Shown here piece after piece: positions 12,401 to 19,988 of a stretch of 64,000 nt of DNA. Both the position numbers and the translations under genes were made by a program. Below the pieces are notes generated by a model, which had not been told where the DNA came from, made no database searches, and saw only the letters and a program-made list of their open reading frames with translations. The first letter of the stretch is position 1. Each line of letters begins with the position of its first letter. This DNA is from Piscicola geometra (Eukaryota; Annelida; Clitellata; Hirudinida; Piscicolidae), in the NCBI GenBank assembly GCA_943735955.1, contig OX030958.1, forward strand, positions 587,501 to 651,500, given 5' to 3'.

Positions 12401-13603
12401 TGTTGTGTTGGTGTTGTTGTGTAGGTGTTGTTGTGTAGGTCTTCGTGTTGTTGTTGTTGTTTAGGTGTTGGTGTTGTTGTTTAGGTGTTGGTGTTGTTGT
12501 GTAGATGTTCGTGTTGTGGTGTAGGTGTTGGTGTTGTGTAGGTGTTGGTTTGTAGGTGTTGGTGTTGTTGTTTAGGTGTTGTTGTGTAGGTGTTTGTGTT
12601 GTTGTGTAGGTCTTCGTGTTGTTGTGTTGGTGTTGCTGTGTTGTTGTTGTTGTTTAGGTGTTGGTGTTGTTGTGTAGGTGTTGGTTTTGTTGTGTAGATG
12701 TTCGAGTTGTTGTGTAGGTGTTGGTTTGTAAGTGTTGGTGTTGTTGTGTAGGTGTTGGTGTTGTTGTGTAGATGTTCGTGATGTTGTGTAGGTTGTTCGT
12801 GTTGGCAGTGGTGTGGTTGTCGCTGATGGGGTGTTGTTCATGTTGGTGTGTAGTGTGGTTGTTGATGTGGGGTGTGGTTGTTTTTGTGGTTTTGAGTGTT
12901 TAGTGTGGTTGTTGTTGTGGGTGTGTGGTGTGCTTGTTGGTGTGTTTATGTGTGGTGTGGTTGTTGTTGTGTGTTGTAGTGATGGGTGGTGTAGTGATTT
13001 GTGTTGTGCACTAATGGGTGTATGTGTTGTGTTGTGGTGAAGTGTGGAGATGAAGGGTGTAGTGAGAAATGCGTGTATTGTAATGCATTGACAAACAGCA
13101 AAAATGCTGACCAGCAGAGCGAAGATGTGAGAAATTATATTATCAAAAACAGTTGGAGCATGATAATGTTGTAATGCCTGATGCCAACCTGGAAAGAGCA
13201 GATCCATGAACTGACAGTACACTGCACCTATTGGATCAGTAAGAAGGAGCAATTGTCATGGTGCAATTGAAACTATGTCCTGTGTGACCAGCAACTACTA
13301 ATTCAACACAATCTTCATTAGTGCAAGACATTGCAGTGAAGAAGAATTATAAAGCATTTAAAATAAAACAGTAACAGATATTATTTCAAGGTCATAAATA
13401 ATGAATTCTATTTTATGGTAAGACACAAACAATAAGCTACGGAGACTTAACAAAAAGACGGACAAGGAGTGAGACGAACCCGAAGAGAGTTCCTCGATCT
13501 TGCAGAAGTGCGCCTCCAAGCTGTTGTTCACCCACTGCAGGATCTCATGGCGACTCATGTTGTCAGATGACGCGCTGGTGCTATACACGTTCACAGCAGC
13601 CAT
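3381..13603 (-). CDS. MAPRE: Microtubule plus-end binding protein, EB/MAPRE family (6 exons, 3' end outside window)
   Basis: A spliced minus-strand gene. EB proteins track growing microtubule plus ends: the N-terminal calponin-homology domain binds the lattice and the C-terminal coiled-coil EBH domain dimerises and recruits +TIP partners. Six exons (13603-13480, 13227-13189, 12170-12064, 11611-11401, 5401-5301, 3458-3381) join in phase with GT/AG borders to give about 220 residues without a stop. Landmarks are [61 protein letters not shown] and [16 protein letters not shown]. An Ala/Gly-rich linker lies between the two domains. The last EBH part must lie beyond base 1. Introns 4-6 hold LINEs, a pogo-like element and a SINE; introns 2-3 hold minisatellites. 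Expression is inferred only from the intact frame. Confidence 0.95.
3459..4374. other. Intron 5 of EB/MAPRE, no recognisable element
   Basis: AT-rich DNA without long frames. I see no transposon signature here. Confidence 0.5.
4375..4550. repeat. AT-only imperfect repeat (TAATAT/ATTATAAT)
   Basis: About 175 bases of nearly pure A/T with recurring TAATATTATAA-like units. Locally self-complementary, it sits directly upstream of the SINE head. Confidence 0.85.
4552..4735 (+). mobile_element. tRNA-derived SINE, copy 1
   Basis: The head resembles a degenerate tRNA: an A-box-like TGGCTTAGATGG, a TTGCAAC anticodon-loop-like stretch, and a B box GTTCGAATCC. The body begins ACTATCATATACCTAGTG and runs to GTCGTGTGGAATAGCGCCTC. 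Two fuller copies lie at 16989-17206 and 48703-48885, which confirms the family. The internal RNA polymerase III promoter boxes are the expected transcription signals. The 3' end runs into a LINE relic on the other strand. Confidence 0.88.
4739..4890 (-). pseudogene. Decayed LINE C-terminal fragment
   Basis: On the minus strand, [20 protein letters not shown] followed by YLRYKDVC matches the LYGELATEKRPVGRPQLRFKDVC block of the first LINE (2765-2830), with a stop upstream of LPKD. Only the short C-terminal piece survives. Its neighbouring stretch, GGCCATGTTACAATGGTTCT on the minus strand, recurs near 14328, suggesting a shared composite repeat. Confidence 0.7.
4975..5160. repeat. Opposed transposon-like ends (AGAGCTGT / ACAGCTCT)
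   Basis: Alternating GTTAAT-rich DNA ends at GAATCACAGCTCTAATTAAT (5100-5119), and an opposed AGAGCTGTTCCACGATT starts at 5144. The same TCGTGGAACAGCTCT block recurs near 18805. This looks like the termini of a small hAT-like element family, but I cannot delimit a full copy. Confidence 0.4.
5301..5401 (-). CDS. MAPRE: EB/MAPRE exon 5 (Ala-rich linker into coiled coil)
   Basis: Found by phase: exon 4 leaves one base, and TTGGAG|TGCCC at 5402/5401 supplies two and restores the frame as [20 protein letters not shown], then [10 protein letters not shown]. The donor is GAG|GTGTGT at 5300, phase 0. It is far more GC-rich than its surroundings. The AT-rich 12/15-bp minisatellite lies just upstream in intron 4. 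An acceptor at TGTGAG| (about 5427) would be phase 0 and would not fit exon 4. Confidence 0.85.
5436..5725. repeat. 12/15-bp minisatellite in EB/MAPRE intron 4
   Basis: Units of ACAACATAAAAT and ACAACAACATAAAAT alternate for about 290 bases, just upstream of exon 5 in the transcribed direction. The Tyr/Leu/Phe-rich frames across it are not genes. Confidence 0.95.
5726..6260. other. Intron DNA with left copy of a 14-bp direct repeat
   Basis: No coding signal. CATGTCCAGAGGTC at 5874-5887 is repeated exactly at 10505-10518. Directly inside each copy lie GCTGAGCCGAGCTGGAGCC (left) and GAGCCAAGCTGAGCC (right). This could be the boundary of a compound insertion of about 4.6 kb. Confidence 0.45.
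6265..6372 (+). pseudogene. hAT transposase dimerisation-domain relic
   Basis: With a one-base slip near 6312, the plus strand reads LSSPASS and then [20 protein letters not shown]. This is the conserved hAT C-terminal dimerisation motif (SSPASSxxCERLFS). It is nearly identical to the longer relic at 17560-17752. Nothing else of the transposase is recognisable nearby. Confidence 0.72.
6530..7161 (+). pseudogene. LINE 2: pre-RT region
   Basis: Pieces in shifted frames read [20 protein letters not shown], then [20 protein letters not shown] and [13 protein letters not shown], then [19 protein letters not shown]. These are the usual segments between endonuclease and RT. A TAA at 6829-6831 and a frameshift near 7140 break the frame. 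Confidence 0.88.
7137..7690 (+). pseudogene. LINE 2: reverse transcriptase core with lost catalytic motifs
   Basis: Reads [20 protein letters not shown], then [20 protein letters not shown], then a shortened motif [17 protein letters not shown], in which the usual FxDLEKAFDR is truncated and both aspartates are replaced. Motif B reads [13 protein letters not shown]. Motif C reads [13 protein letters not shown]: the Tyr codon of YADD has become TAG at about 7645. These are inactivating changes in the polymerase centre. Confidence 0.9.
7740..8052 (+). pseudogene. LINE 2: zinc-finger block and region before the pogo insertion
   Basis: Reads [20 protein letters not shown], then [20 protein letters not shown], then [13 protein letters not shown]. 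This Cys/His-rich block commonly follows RT in this LINE group. The last coding triplets before the insertion spell YPSFVRS. Joined to base 9905 across a single TA they continue [10 protein letters not shown]. Confidence 0.88.
8679..8935 (+). pseudogene. Pogo-like transposase, N-terminal psq/HTH DNA-binding domain
   Basis: The first Met at 8679 begins [20 protein letters not shown], followed by [20 protein letters not shown], a Psq-type helix-turn-helix that would bind the terminal repeats. The frame ends at 8933-8935. The next segment, [20 protein letters not shown] followed by [15 protein letters not shown] (about 8950-9060), is the second HTH (CENP-B-like) in another frame. Confidence 0.88.
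9090..9382 (+). pseudogene. Pogo-like transposase, N-terminal part of DDE domain
   Basis: Reads [15 protein letters not shown] (first catalytic Asp context near 9092), then [20 protein letters not shown], then [15 protein letters not shown] and [14 protein letters not shown]. This is the start of the DDE_1 catalytic core found in pogo, Tigger and CENP-B-like transposases. The second and third acidic residues are missing: the frame ends at 9380-9382 and AT-rich DNA follows, indicating an internal deletion. Confidence 0.88.
9681..9717. repeat. Internal palindrome copying the pogo terminal repeats
   Basis: TGATCGACTGTGTACACCGG meets TCGTATACAGTCGATCA head to head. Each half matches the inner part of the terminal inverted repeat (TACACAGTCGATCA). 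A weaker CGATCA-rich cluster lies near 8385-8450. Such internal copies may be extra transposase-binding sites or a scar of abortive transposition. Confidence 0.8.
9905..10195 (+). pseudogene. LINE 2: C-terminal part after the pogo insertion
   Basis: Continues the LINE frame as [20 protein letters not shown]. It then reads, with shifts, [40 protein letters not shown] and [14 protein letters not shown]. RPKKxWxEVVxxDLxxLG is typical of the extreme C-terminus of this LINE type. The element ends in AGATGATGATGATGA, a short tandem tail. Confidence 0.85.
10196..10520. other. Non-coding intron DNA with right copy of the 14-bp repeat
   Basis: AT-rich to about 10340, then mixed sequence. It contains GAGCCAAGCTGAGCC (10472-10486) and the direct repeat CATGTCCAGAGGTC at 10505-10518. 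No gene seen. Confidence 0.5.
10521..11105 (-). pseudogene. LINE ORF fragment with PHD-like zinc finger
   Basis: A minus-strand 180-residue frame. It reads [20 protein letters not shown], then [20 protein letters not shown], then [13 protein letters not shown]. The Cys/His spacing (CxxC, CxxC, HxxxC) and the DVHPxPGP context recur in the first ORF region of CR1/L2-like LINEs. No RT follows in this window. The family assignment comes from memory of this motif context and is moderate. Confidence 0.65.
11090..11245. repeat. 34-bp minisatellite, about 4.3 copies
   Basis: The unit AACAACAACTCACCATGCAA + CAGCAAGAACACAG is repeated about four times in EB/MAPRE intron 4, close to exon 4. Confidence 0.95.
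11401..11611 (-). CDS. MAPRE: EB/MAPRE exon 4 (end of CH domain, linker)
   Basis: The acceptor is GGCAG|ATAATC. It encodes [20 protein letters not shown], then [20 protein letters not shown], and then a Gly/Pro-rich linker ending near MLRKPPG. The donor is GGAG|GTGGGT at 11400, phase 1. The open frame runs a few codons further into the intron, but the strong donor and phase match to exon 5 favour this end. Confidence 0.95.
11726..12062. repeat. (ACCACC/ACAACC)n microsatellite filling EB/MAPRE intron 3
   Basis: About 335 bases of CCA and CAA triplets (GTG/TTG on the gene strand) make up most of the 452-bp intron 3 and begin at the splice donor itself. Pro-, His-, Val- and Trp-rich frames here are artefacts. 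Confidence 0.97.
12064..12170 (-). CDS. MAPRE: EB/MAPRE exon 3 (CH domain)
   Basis: The acceptor is GAACAG|GCTCG. It lies right at the edge of a 20-bp minisatellite, whose repeat unit supplies the intron end. The exon encodes [20 protein letters not shown] and then [15 protein letters not shown]. The donor is AAG|GTGGTG at 12063, phase 0, and is itself the first unit of a GTG-rich repeat filling intron 3. Confidence 0.95.
12171..12400. repeat. 20-bp minisatellite in EB/MAPRE intron 2
   Basis: About 11 near-perfect copies of GTGTTCGTGTTGTTGTGTAG. On the gene strand the array ends at the acceptor of exon 3 (CGAACAG|), so the last unit provides the splice site. Confidence 0.97.
12401..13060. 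repeat. Degenerate GTT/GTG-rich repeats
   Basis: Diverged versions of the 20-bp unit (GGTGTTGGTGTTGTTGTGTA and similar) fade into G/T-rich DNA through the rest of intron 2. The 226-aa minus-strand frame at 12572-13252 is mostly intron plus exon 2. Confidence 0.9.
13189..13227 (-). CDS. MAPRE: EB/MAPRE exon 2, 39-nt microexon
   Basis: The acceptor is AATAG|GTGCAG and the donor CCAG|GTTGGC. It encodes [12 protein letters not shown], the invariant core of the EB calponin-homology domain. Phase 1 at both ends fits exons 1 and 3 exactly. At 39 nt it is too short for ordinary gene finders and was recognised by motif and phase. Confidence 0.93.
13480..13603 (-). CDS. MAPRE: EB/MAPRE exon 1 (start of CH domain)
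   Basis: Begins [20 protein letters not shown], closely like the start of animal EB1 proteins, and runs to KIEELSS. The ATG at 13601-13603 is the natural start. The donor is G|GTTCGT at 13479, leaving phase 1; the G joins the next exon as Gly (ELSSGAVYC). Confidence 0.95.
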
Positions 13604-13985
13604 TTTTCTTTCTGAAGAAACTGAAAAGATTGTTTGGCTTGACTACACTGAACGCAGAAGTAGGAACTTGTGCGCAGTTATAATTATATAAACATAGAAT
13701 CATTATAACTCAAAGATTGATTTACAAATAGGAAAAAAATTTAATGATTTAAAATTATTTTCTATGCGAGGAAAGAAACCGCGAAAAGATAAAAATCACT
13801 TAAAAACCTTTTAATAAAGTTGTAAAAAAAATTCAAATATATAAAATGAATATTACAAAGAATATTAAAACGATAACTTTTAATCTAAAAGTTTTAGAGC
13901 TTTAATTTGAAGAATATTTCGGCACTTATATCACTAATATCACGTGCTTCAAATGTAGCGCTGAATTCTGTGATTTTAAATGTAA
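13604..13985. other. Region upstream of the EB/MAPRE start codon
   Basis: Should contain the 5' UTR and promoter of the EB gene (minus strand). I see no clear TATA box within 100 bases. The DNA becomes strongly AT-rich beyond 13730. Confidence 0.4.
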
Positions 13986-13989
13986 TATT

Positions 13990-14335
13990 GTGAAATGATT
14001 ATCTTGGACGATCCTGGAGGGATCTTGGGGTTGTGACCCACCTTTCCTTCACTTGAAAAAAAATTTTTCACTTCTGTTTTGATACGAATATTCAAGTAAG
14101 CAAAGATTAGTTTTGTTTTAGACAGCTATCACTATACCTGCACGTACTCACAATGTATTACTATATAAACATTCGGTTTCATACCATGGTTGACGATTAT
14201 GCTCGCATCAAAACAAGAGTTTTAAAACAAATTTATTGAAAAAAATGGGAAGATCTCTCACTACCAAAAAGTGGAGAGGTCCGGACCCCAGGAGCCCCCA
14301 AGATCGCCGCCCATGGACGCAGGCCATGTTACAAT
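13990..14335. mobile_element. Short non-autonomous element of the hAT-C family
   Basis: Carries the hAT-C 5'-end landmarks in reverse orientation: GACAGCTATCACTATA, ACTCACAATGTATTACT and CATGGTTGACGATTATGCT. It ends in GGACCCCAGGAGCCCCCAAG followed by ATCGCCGCCCATG. The left end (GATCCTGGAGGGATCTTGGG) is a rough inverted copy of the right end, so the unit looks like a fold-back derivative. No coding capacity. Confidence 0.75.
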
Positions 14336-14456
14336 GGTTCTTAGAACTATAAAGAATTATTAAAAAGTTTTGAATATACAAGTTTCAAAAAAAGTTATTA
14401 GAAAATTATTGAAAAAGATAATTGTTGTTTCAGTTTGAGTTTTTCTGTTACAGTTA

Positions 14457-14620
14457 GAGATCGACCGAAATTCGGTTTGGTTTCGGCGCAGAAATTTCAA
14501 TTTTTCTTACTTTTAGCCATGTCTCGGTTTTGGCCAAATCTAAATTTACAGTATCGGCAATTTTTTGGGCTTGGCTAAAACTAATATCTGCAGTTTCGGC
14601 TCAACTTCGGTTTCAGACTA
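14457..14620. mobile_element. Remnant with TAGAGATCGACCGAAATTCGG-like end
   Basis: Begins AGAGATCGACCGAAATTCGG and contains recurring TTTCGG/TCGGTTT motifs. hAT-A copy 1 is inserted directly after its TTTCAGAC. The continuation after the insertion (16285-16335, GGCCAAAAACCGATTTG) is similar in style. Probably another small hAT-like element, used as target. Confidence 0.45.
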
Positions 14621-14639
14621 GAGATCGGACATGGACGAT

Positions 14640-14890
14640 TTTTAATTCCCGGTCCCGTCCTGTTCCCGAAATTTGTTTTCCCGTCCCGTCCCGTTCCCGA
14701 TGGGACATCAGAATTTGGATTCCCGTCCCGTCCCGTTCCCGAAATTTGTTTTCCCGTCCCGTCCCGTTCCCGATGGGACATCAGAATTTTGATTCCCGTC
14801 CCGTCCCGTTCCCGAAATTTTTTTTCCCGTCCCGTCCCGTTCCCGATGGGACATCAGAATTTTGATTCCCGTCCCGACCCGTTCCCGAAA
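14640..14890. repeat. hAT-A left subterminal repeat array
   Basis: Copies of TTCCCGTCCCGTCCCGTTCC separated by GATGGGACATCAGAATTTTG. Dense, ordered arrays next to transposon ends are commonly transposase-binding sites; that role is inferred here. A shorter array of TTCCCGTTCCCGTCCCG occupies the right end (16060-16225). Confidence 0.85.
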
Positions 14891-15057
14891 GCTTTTTGTT
14901 TTTTATTCATTTTCGGTGCCGTTTTCACTGGTCCCAAACTTGCTAGTTCTAACATTTCTTAAAATTTATTATTTGAAAGTCAGAGAATATTTCTTTTAAT
15001 AAAATTAATAAAACACGATTTAAATTTCAAATATTCATTGAAAGGAATGTATTGAAG

Positions 15058-15264
15058 TTAGTCATTGTTTTTGAGTAATTCATTTAAGTCTTTATTGCTT
15101 TTCACACGGGTTAAACCGTTAAGAGTTTCAGCTTTCAAATGAGATGGTTTTGGGTCTGAAGTAAAACGACCACATATTGAAAAATTCCGTTCACAGGGAA
15201 TATAACTTGCAGATGTACTTAACAAAATTTTGGCTACATTTTGTAGTATTTTAAAATTGCTCAT
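15058..15264 (-). pseudogene. hAT-A transposase C-terminal (dimerisation) relic
   Basis: Reads ILLSTSASYIPCERNFSICG, then RFTSDPKPSHLKAETLNGLT, then RVKSNKDLNELLKN. SxSxxxCERxFSxxGRxxSxxRxxLxxExLxxL is the hAT dimerisation pattern. Upstream on the same strand, MTACLLHPQYERIIGKKFGI (about 15690-15630) is another transposase piece with stops around it. The catalytic regions are not recognisable. Confidence 0.85.
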
Positions 15265-16431
15265 TTTACTCCAATAAAATAAAACATCTTTATAATCTTC
15301 AATTTTTTGGGACGTAATTGTGAATATTCGTACAATTCATCCTCTTCAGAATTTTTTTCTTCGTTCATTATTATTAATTCTTCAATAATGTTATAAATAT
15401 GTTTTTTGACGACATTATTATTCTCCACAGCTGCAAATATAAAACCATTCGTATAGTTTGATAGTATAATAATTTTATTATAATTTTTACGTTATAAAAA
15501 CAAACATAATAGGTCTAAATAACCATCATTTGTTTTTTTTCTCAACGGCACTGCAGCTTGGTCTGGATGTACAAAATATAATTAAATTTTCTCTAATGAA
15601 AGTCTTGGTATTTATTTCTCTTCTATCCCAAACTTTTTTCCTATTATTCTTTCATACTGGGGATGCAACAGACATGCTGTCATACGAATAAGAATAATGG
15701 CATATTTTCTTTTGTCGAAATGATCAACTGAGCAATCATTTGGAAATTAATCCTTCAAATTCAAAGTATTAATTTATTAAATAAAAATAATATAACTGAC
15801 CATTTTGATTTCGTCGGAAAAGTTTTCATCATCACCCATTTGTTCTAATCTCCCTAATCTTTAGACTCATCATAACAACTTCAAATGTAGTGCTGGAGAT
15901 TTCGACATTGGCAATGGTGGCTTCGTTATACATTTATATTGCATTTAATACTTATTTTGAGTACGGAGTATCGATGAAATAAAAATTTCTATACTTAGAA
16001 GTTTGCTGAAAAATCACTAAAAATCATTGTTAAAGAATCCAATCCCAATAACTGTTATTCCCGTTTTTCCCGTTCCCGATTTGAAAGTTGATTCCCGTTC
16101 CCGTCTTTTCCCGTTCCCGATTTGAATGTTGATTCCCGTTCCCGTTCCCGTCCCGAAAACCTATTCCCGGTTCCCGACTTTTCCCGTCCCGAAATTAATT
16201 TTCATTCCCGTTCCCGCGGGAGTCTCGCAGGTACCCGCGAGTACCCGGTCAGATCAGGTACCCGGTCCGACCTCTATTTCAGACAGAAAAATATCTCACT
16301 TTGGCCAAAAACCGATTTGAAAAAAAATTACTTCATAGTTTAGTTTAGTTTGCCAGATAATTTTAACGCATTTAAAAATTGTAAGTACATAAAAAAACAA
16401 AAAACATTTATATACACACATACATATACAC

Positions 16432-16868
16432 TAGAGGTCGGACATAGACGATTTTTCATTTCCGGTCCCGACCCGTTCCCGAATATTTCCCCGTCCCGTT
16501 CCCGATGGGACATCAGAATTTTGATTTCCGTCCGTCCCGTTCCCGCAACTGAGCGCTCTTGAATTTGAGGAAAGAGCGCTATGGAAATTTATTTGATTGA
16601 TCGATTCCTGGTTACGATCCGTTCCCGAAACTTTTTCGTTTTTTTATTCATTTTCGCTTGCGTTTTTACTGGTCCCAAACTTGCTAGTCCTAACATTTCT
16701 TACAATTTATAATTTGAAAGTAGAAAAATTTTTTGTTAATAAAAAAACAAGATTTAAATTTCAAATATTTAGTGAAATGAAAGTATTAAAGTTAATCATT
16801 GTTTTTGAGTAATTCAATCAAGTTATTTTTTCTTTTCACACGGGTTAAACCGTTAAGAGTTTTAGTTT
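16432..16868 (-). mobile_element. hAT-A fragment (left end only)
   Basis: Starts TAGAGGTCGGACATAGACGA and follows copy 1 through the CCCGTCCCGTTCCCG region, CTGGTCCCAAACTTGCTAGT and TTTTCACACGGGTTAAACCG. Identity then stops. The right half is missing. Confidence 0.88.
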
Positions 16869-16988
16869 TTCTTGAAATTTGCTGCTCATCTTGTTGCTCG
16901 TGCTCCTAAGTTTTCTCACATTTCTCCTTATCTTCGTTTGTTATATTGGTTACCTTTGAGATCTAGAGTGACTTTAAAATATGCCTAA

Positions 16989-17206
16989 ATATGTTGAAAA
17001 TTCAAAACTGCGAGCGCGTTGGCTTAGATGGTAAATCGTTGGACCTGCAACTTAAAGGTTGCCAGTACGAATCCCTGTTCAGCCAGCCGTGAGCTATCAT
17101 ATACCTAGTGTCTATAATGCGGTGTTTCACGACTTATGTCGTGGAAGTGGCGCCTCTGTTGTGTGCCTTGTCGCCTCTGTTGCGTGCCTTGGCGCCTTTT
17201 AATAAA
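16989..17206 (+). mobile_element. tRNA-derived SINE, copy 2
   Basis: Same head (TTGGCTTAGATGGTAAATCG, CCTGCAACTTAAAGG, AGTACGAATCCC) and body (GAGCTATCATATACCTAGTG) as copies 1 and 3. The tail holds a duplicated CGCCTCTGTTGYGTGCCTTG motif, then GGCGCCTTTTAATAAAATA. The tail duplication is unique to this copy. Confidence 0.9.
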
Positions 17207-17559
17207 ATACTTCAAATTTTTAAGTACGCATTTTTTTATTATTTTTTATTTATTTATTTATAACTGTAATGCTTGAATTTATCTTTAAAATCTAATTAAA
17301 CAACCCCCTAAATCTGGTCTAAAATCATCGACCTTTAAGCGTTCTTTTCGTTTTTCTTACTGCGCTCCTTTTTAATGGAGTTCTTTACCCTCTTCTCAAA
17401 CTTCAACTAAGTCACTCATAGCTTTCCGTCGAGGCCTGAAGACGTATTTGTTCAAAACGTGGTGGCTGAGCGCTTTTGTTCACTTCGCAAAAGACGTTAT
17501 ACAAATAATAAGTGATTGATTGATTGAGGCTTTTAGAGTTGTTTTTTTGTTTGATGACA

Positions 17560-17752
17560 GCAACACGAAGAGGCATATCCGACTCTTGCGAAACTGGAAA
17601 AAAAGTACTTGTCATCTCCTGCAAGTACAGTTCCATGTGAACGTCTATTCAGCTTGTCAAGACACATAGTTAGCAAGAAAAGAGCCTCTTCAGATTCAAC
17701 TAATGTAGAAAAACTTTTTCGCTTGAGTAACTGGCTCAAAAAGGATGTGTGA
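17560..17752 (+). pseudogene. hAT transposase dimerisation-domain relic
   Basis: On the plus strand: YPTLAKLEKKYLSSPASTVP, then [20 protein letters not shown], then STNVEKLFRLSNWLKKDV and a stop at 17750-17752. The longest preserved copy of this hAT family's C-terminus in the window; the same family left the relic at 6265-6372. The rest of the element is not recognisable. Confidence 0.85.
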
Positions 17753-17769
17753 CAATCGCATTTTTTATC

Positions 17770-19045
17770 ATTTTTGGATTCTTTTTTTTCCCTCAAAATG
17801 TGAATTACTTTTATATGAAAAATTCTGATACAATTTTGATTACATTTGTAAGAAAATAATATTTGAATACTCTTTTATACTAATGTCAAATAGGCTAAAA
17901 ACATTACGTTGAAATACGATTAACTCAAATTTTAAGATAACAAGGTTACTCAATATATTAGTTTAAATAATATAATGTTATAAATATTTTTTTTAAATAT
18001 TTGTGCCGCCCACACTACACTGGGCTTAAGCAGTGGCATGAATAAAGTTCTGCAATTGGTTGAAACGGATATAAAGATATATTAGGTTTTACAAAGTTTT
18101 ATGATGAAAATTAAAGTTTATAGAAAAAATAAAAGTGTAGTTGGACATGCACTTGACATGATAAGTGGACGTTTTGAAATCGATGATTATGCCCCCCCCT
18201 ATTTGTGACCGTATGAATAACACGAATTGAATAGCTTAAGTTAAATATTTTAGGAAAATTTTTTCACAATCTAAAAATTAGCAGTTTGTTCATTCATAGT
18301 TATCAAAATTAATACATAATGGACATTTTTGACAACGTTAGACAGTTTTGTTTTGAATGCATTTTCTGCAGTACAAACGACTACCTATCTTGGCTGATGA
18401 GTTAGAAAGTACTGGGTGATTAAGAATACTTTTCATATTGCTTTTATCATCATATTTTTTTAATAAAGCTCTGCTCTTAAAATATATAAAGCTGCTTTTT
18501 CTTCATTTTTCCCGCTTAAATTCACGCCAGAAGATAAAAAGATTCAATGCTGAAACGTCTAAAAAACATTTTGGCTAACGAAATGTTTGTTTTCTACTAG
18601 TATATGCCATACACATAAGAGTAACACTAACTACTTTTTCTTTTTTCTCTGTAGCTCCTTTGGGTAACACTCGAAGATTTATCTCACTAATCCAATACAG
18701 CGATTTTGTATTTCACGGAGCAATTCTAGTAAAGTAAAAAAAATTCGTAACAAGTGATAGTCAATTTTTAATCGAACGTTTAACGGCGATTATAATTTTC
18801 AATCGTGGAACAGCTCTAGTTTAAATGCGTTAATTTTTTTAATTGCGTTAATTTGTTTAAATGCGTTAATTTGATTAATAATAGTATTAATAATGATAAA
18901 TGAATAAATAAATTAATGAAAAGTATAAGTAAAGAAAATTTTTTAAAAAGAGGTTAAAAAATACAATATAAGTTTACAAACCTGTACGTAACTAAATACT
19001 ATATGTGTTAGTTGATGAATGTGACATGAATAAATTTATTAATAT
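17770..19045. other. AT-rich DNA without recognised genes
   Basis: Nothing coding. TCGTGGAACAGCTCT near 18803-18817 matches the element end near 5144. Low-complexity TTAATTTG runs follow. Confidence 0.5.
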
Positions 19046-19607
19046 TCATTTAATATTTTTGATAGTAGAAAAATATTTTTTTAAACAGAAAAATAAAAGT
19101 AATAATAATACATTTTAGATACAACTTAAGATACTCTCTAGCACCTGACATGAGCCTAGCTGTGGTGTTGATTATAGACTGAATTTTCTGCATCTGCGTC
19201 ATTGGCAACCCAGTAAGAATGATATTGCTATAGTCAATTCGACTGAGAACCAAAGCAAAAGCCAATGTTCTCAGTGAGTCCTTGGTCAATAACCATCTTA
19301 TGGATCGTATTTGACGTAAAGAAGCAAAGCAGGTTTGAGTCATCTTGTTGATGTGTGTCGTCATGGTGATGTCTTTGTCGAGATAAACTCCTAGGTTTCT
19401 GACACTTTCAGAAGGAATTATCTCGTTCTGACAAATGCGAACTGGATCTTTGGGAGGGTGAACAGAGTTTCAACGGGATGAGAGCCAGATAACTTCAGTT
19501 TTGCTGGAGTTAAGTTTCAGTTGATTGGCACCCATCCAAGCAGCAATTTCAGCATACTGAGAAAAAGCAAGCTCATGTCTAGCTGCTATTCTTTCCGAAT
19601 CTCCAGT

Positions 19608-19937
19608 TCACAACGAGAACAGTAAAAGACCAAGGACTGAACCTTGGGGGACTCCTACAGCGGAAACCGACGTGGTCGATTTTGTCCCACTACAGCGGAT
19701 GTCAAAACATATGTCACTTAAGTAGTCCTTAAACCATTCTAACGCAGAGTCAGAGAACCCATAAAAGAGGTGCAGTCTTCGGAGCAGTGTTGCATGATCT
19801 ACCAGATCGAAAGCTGCCGATAGATAAAGCAAAACTAACAATGTAAGCTTACCGTCATCTGCTGCTCGAACGATGTCTGAAAAGACCTTGGTTACAGCAG
19901 TTTCTGTCGAATGATGACGACGGGAAGCTAACTGCAA
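19608..19937 (-). pseudogene. LINE RT palm segment with mutated motif A
   Basis: Begins MQLASRRHHSTETAVTKVFS and includes the palm motifs LLYLSAAFDLVDHATLLRRL and TSVSAVGVPQGSVLGLLLFS. The catalytic Asp of xLDLSAAFD is replaced by Tyr, and the expected FADD region is absent after 19608. Confidence 0.9.
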
Positions 19938-19988
19938 GGGAGGAAAAAGAAGAGATTCTGTGAGGTAGTTGCCTACTCTGTTGAGAAC

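Larger units (their letters stand above)
14629..16276 (-). mobile_element. hAT-A transposon copy 1, complete ends and 8-bp TSD
   Basis: A 1648-bp element. The left end is TAGAGATCGGACATGG and the right end GGTCCGACCTCTA, inverted repeats with one mismatch in 12. It is flanked by the exact 8-bp duplication TTTCAGAC (14621-14628, 16277-16284); 8-bp duplications define hAT insertions. Both subterminal regions are packed with CCCGTCCCGTTCCCG-like repeats. On the minus strand a hAT dimerisation relic survives (15058-15264). The second copy at 39757-41339 has the same layout. Confidence 0.96.

Noticed and set aside
12572..13252. A 226-aa minus-strand frame as a separate gene
   Set aside because: It is EB exon 2 plus read-through into repeat-rich intron 2 (Thr/His/Asn-rich).
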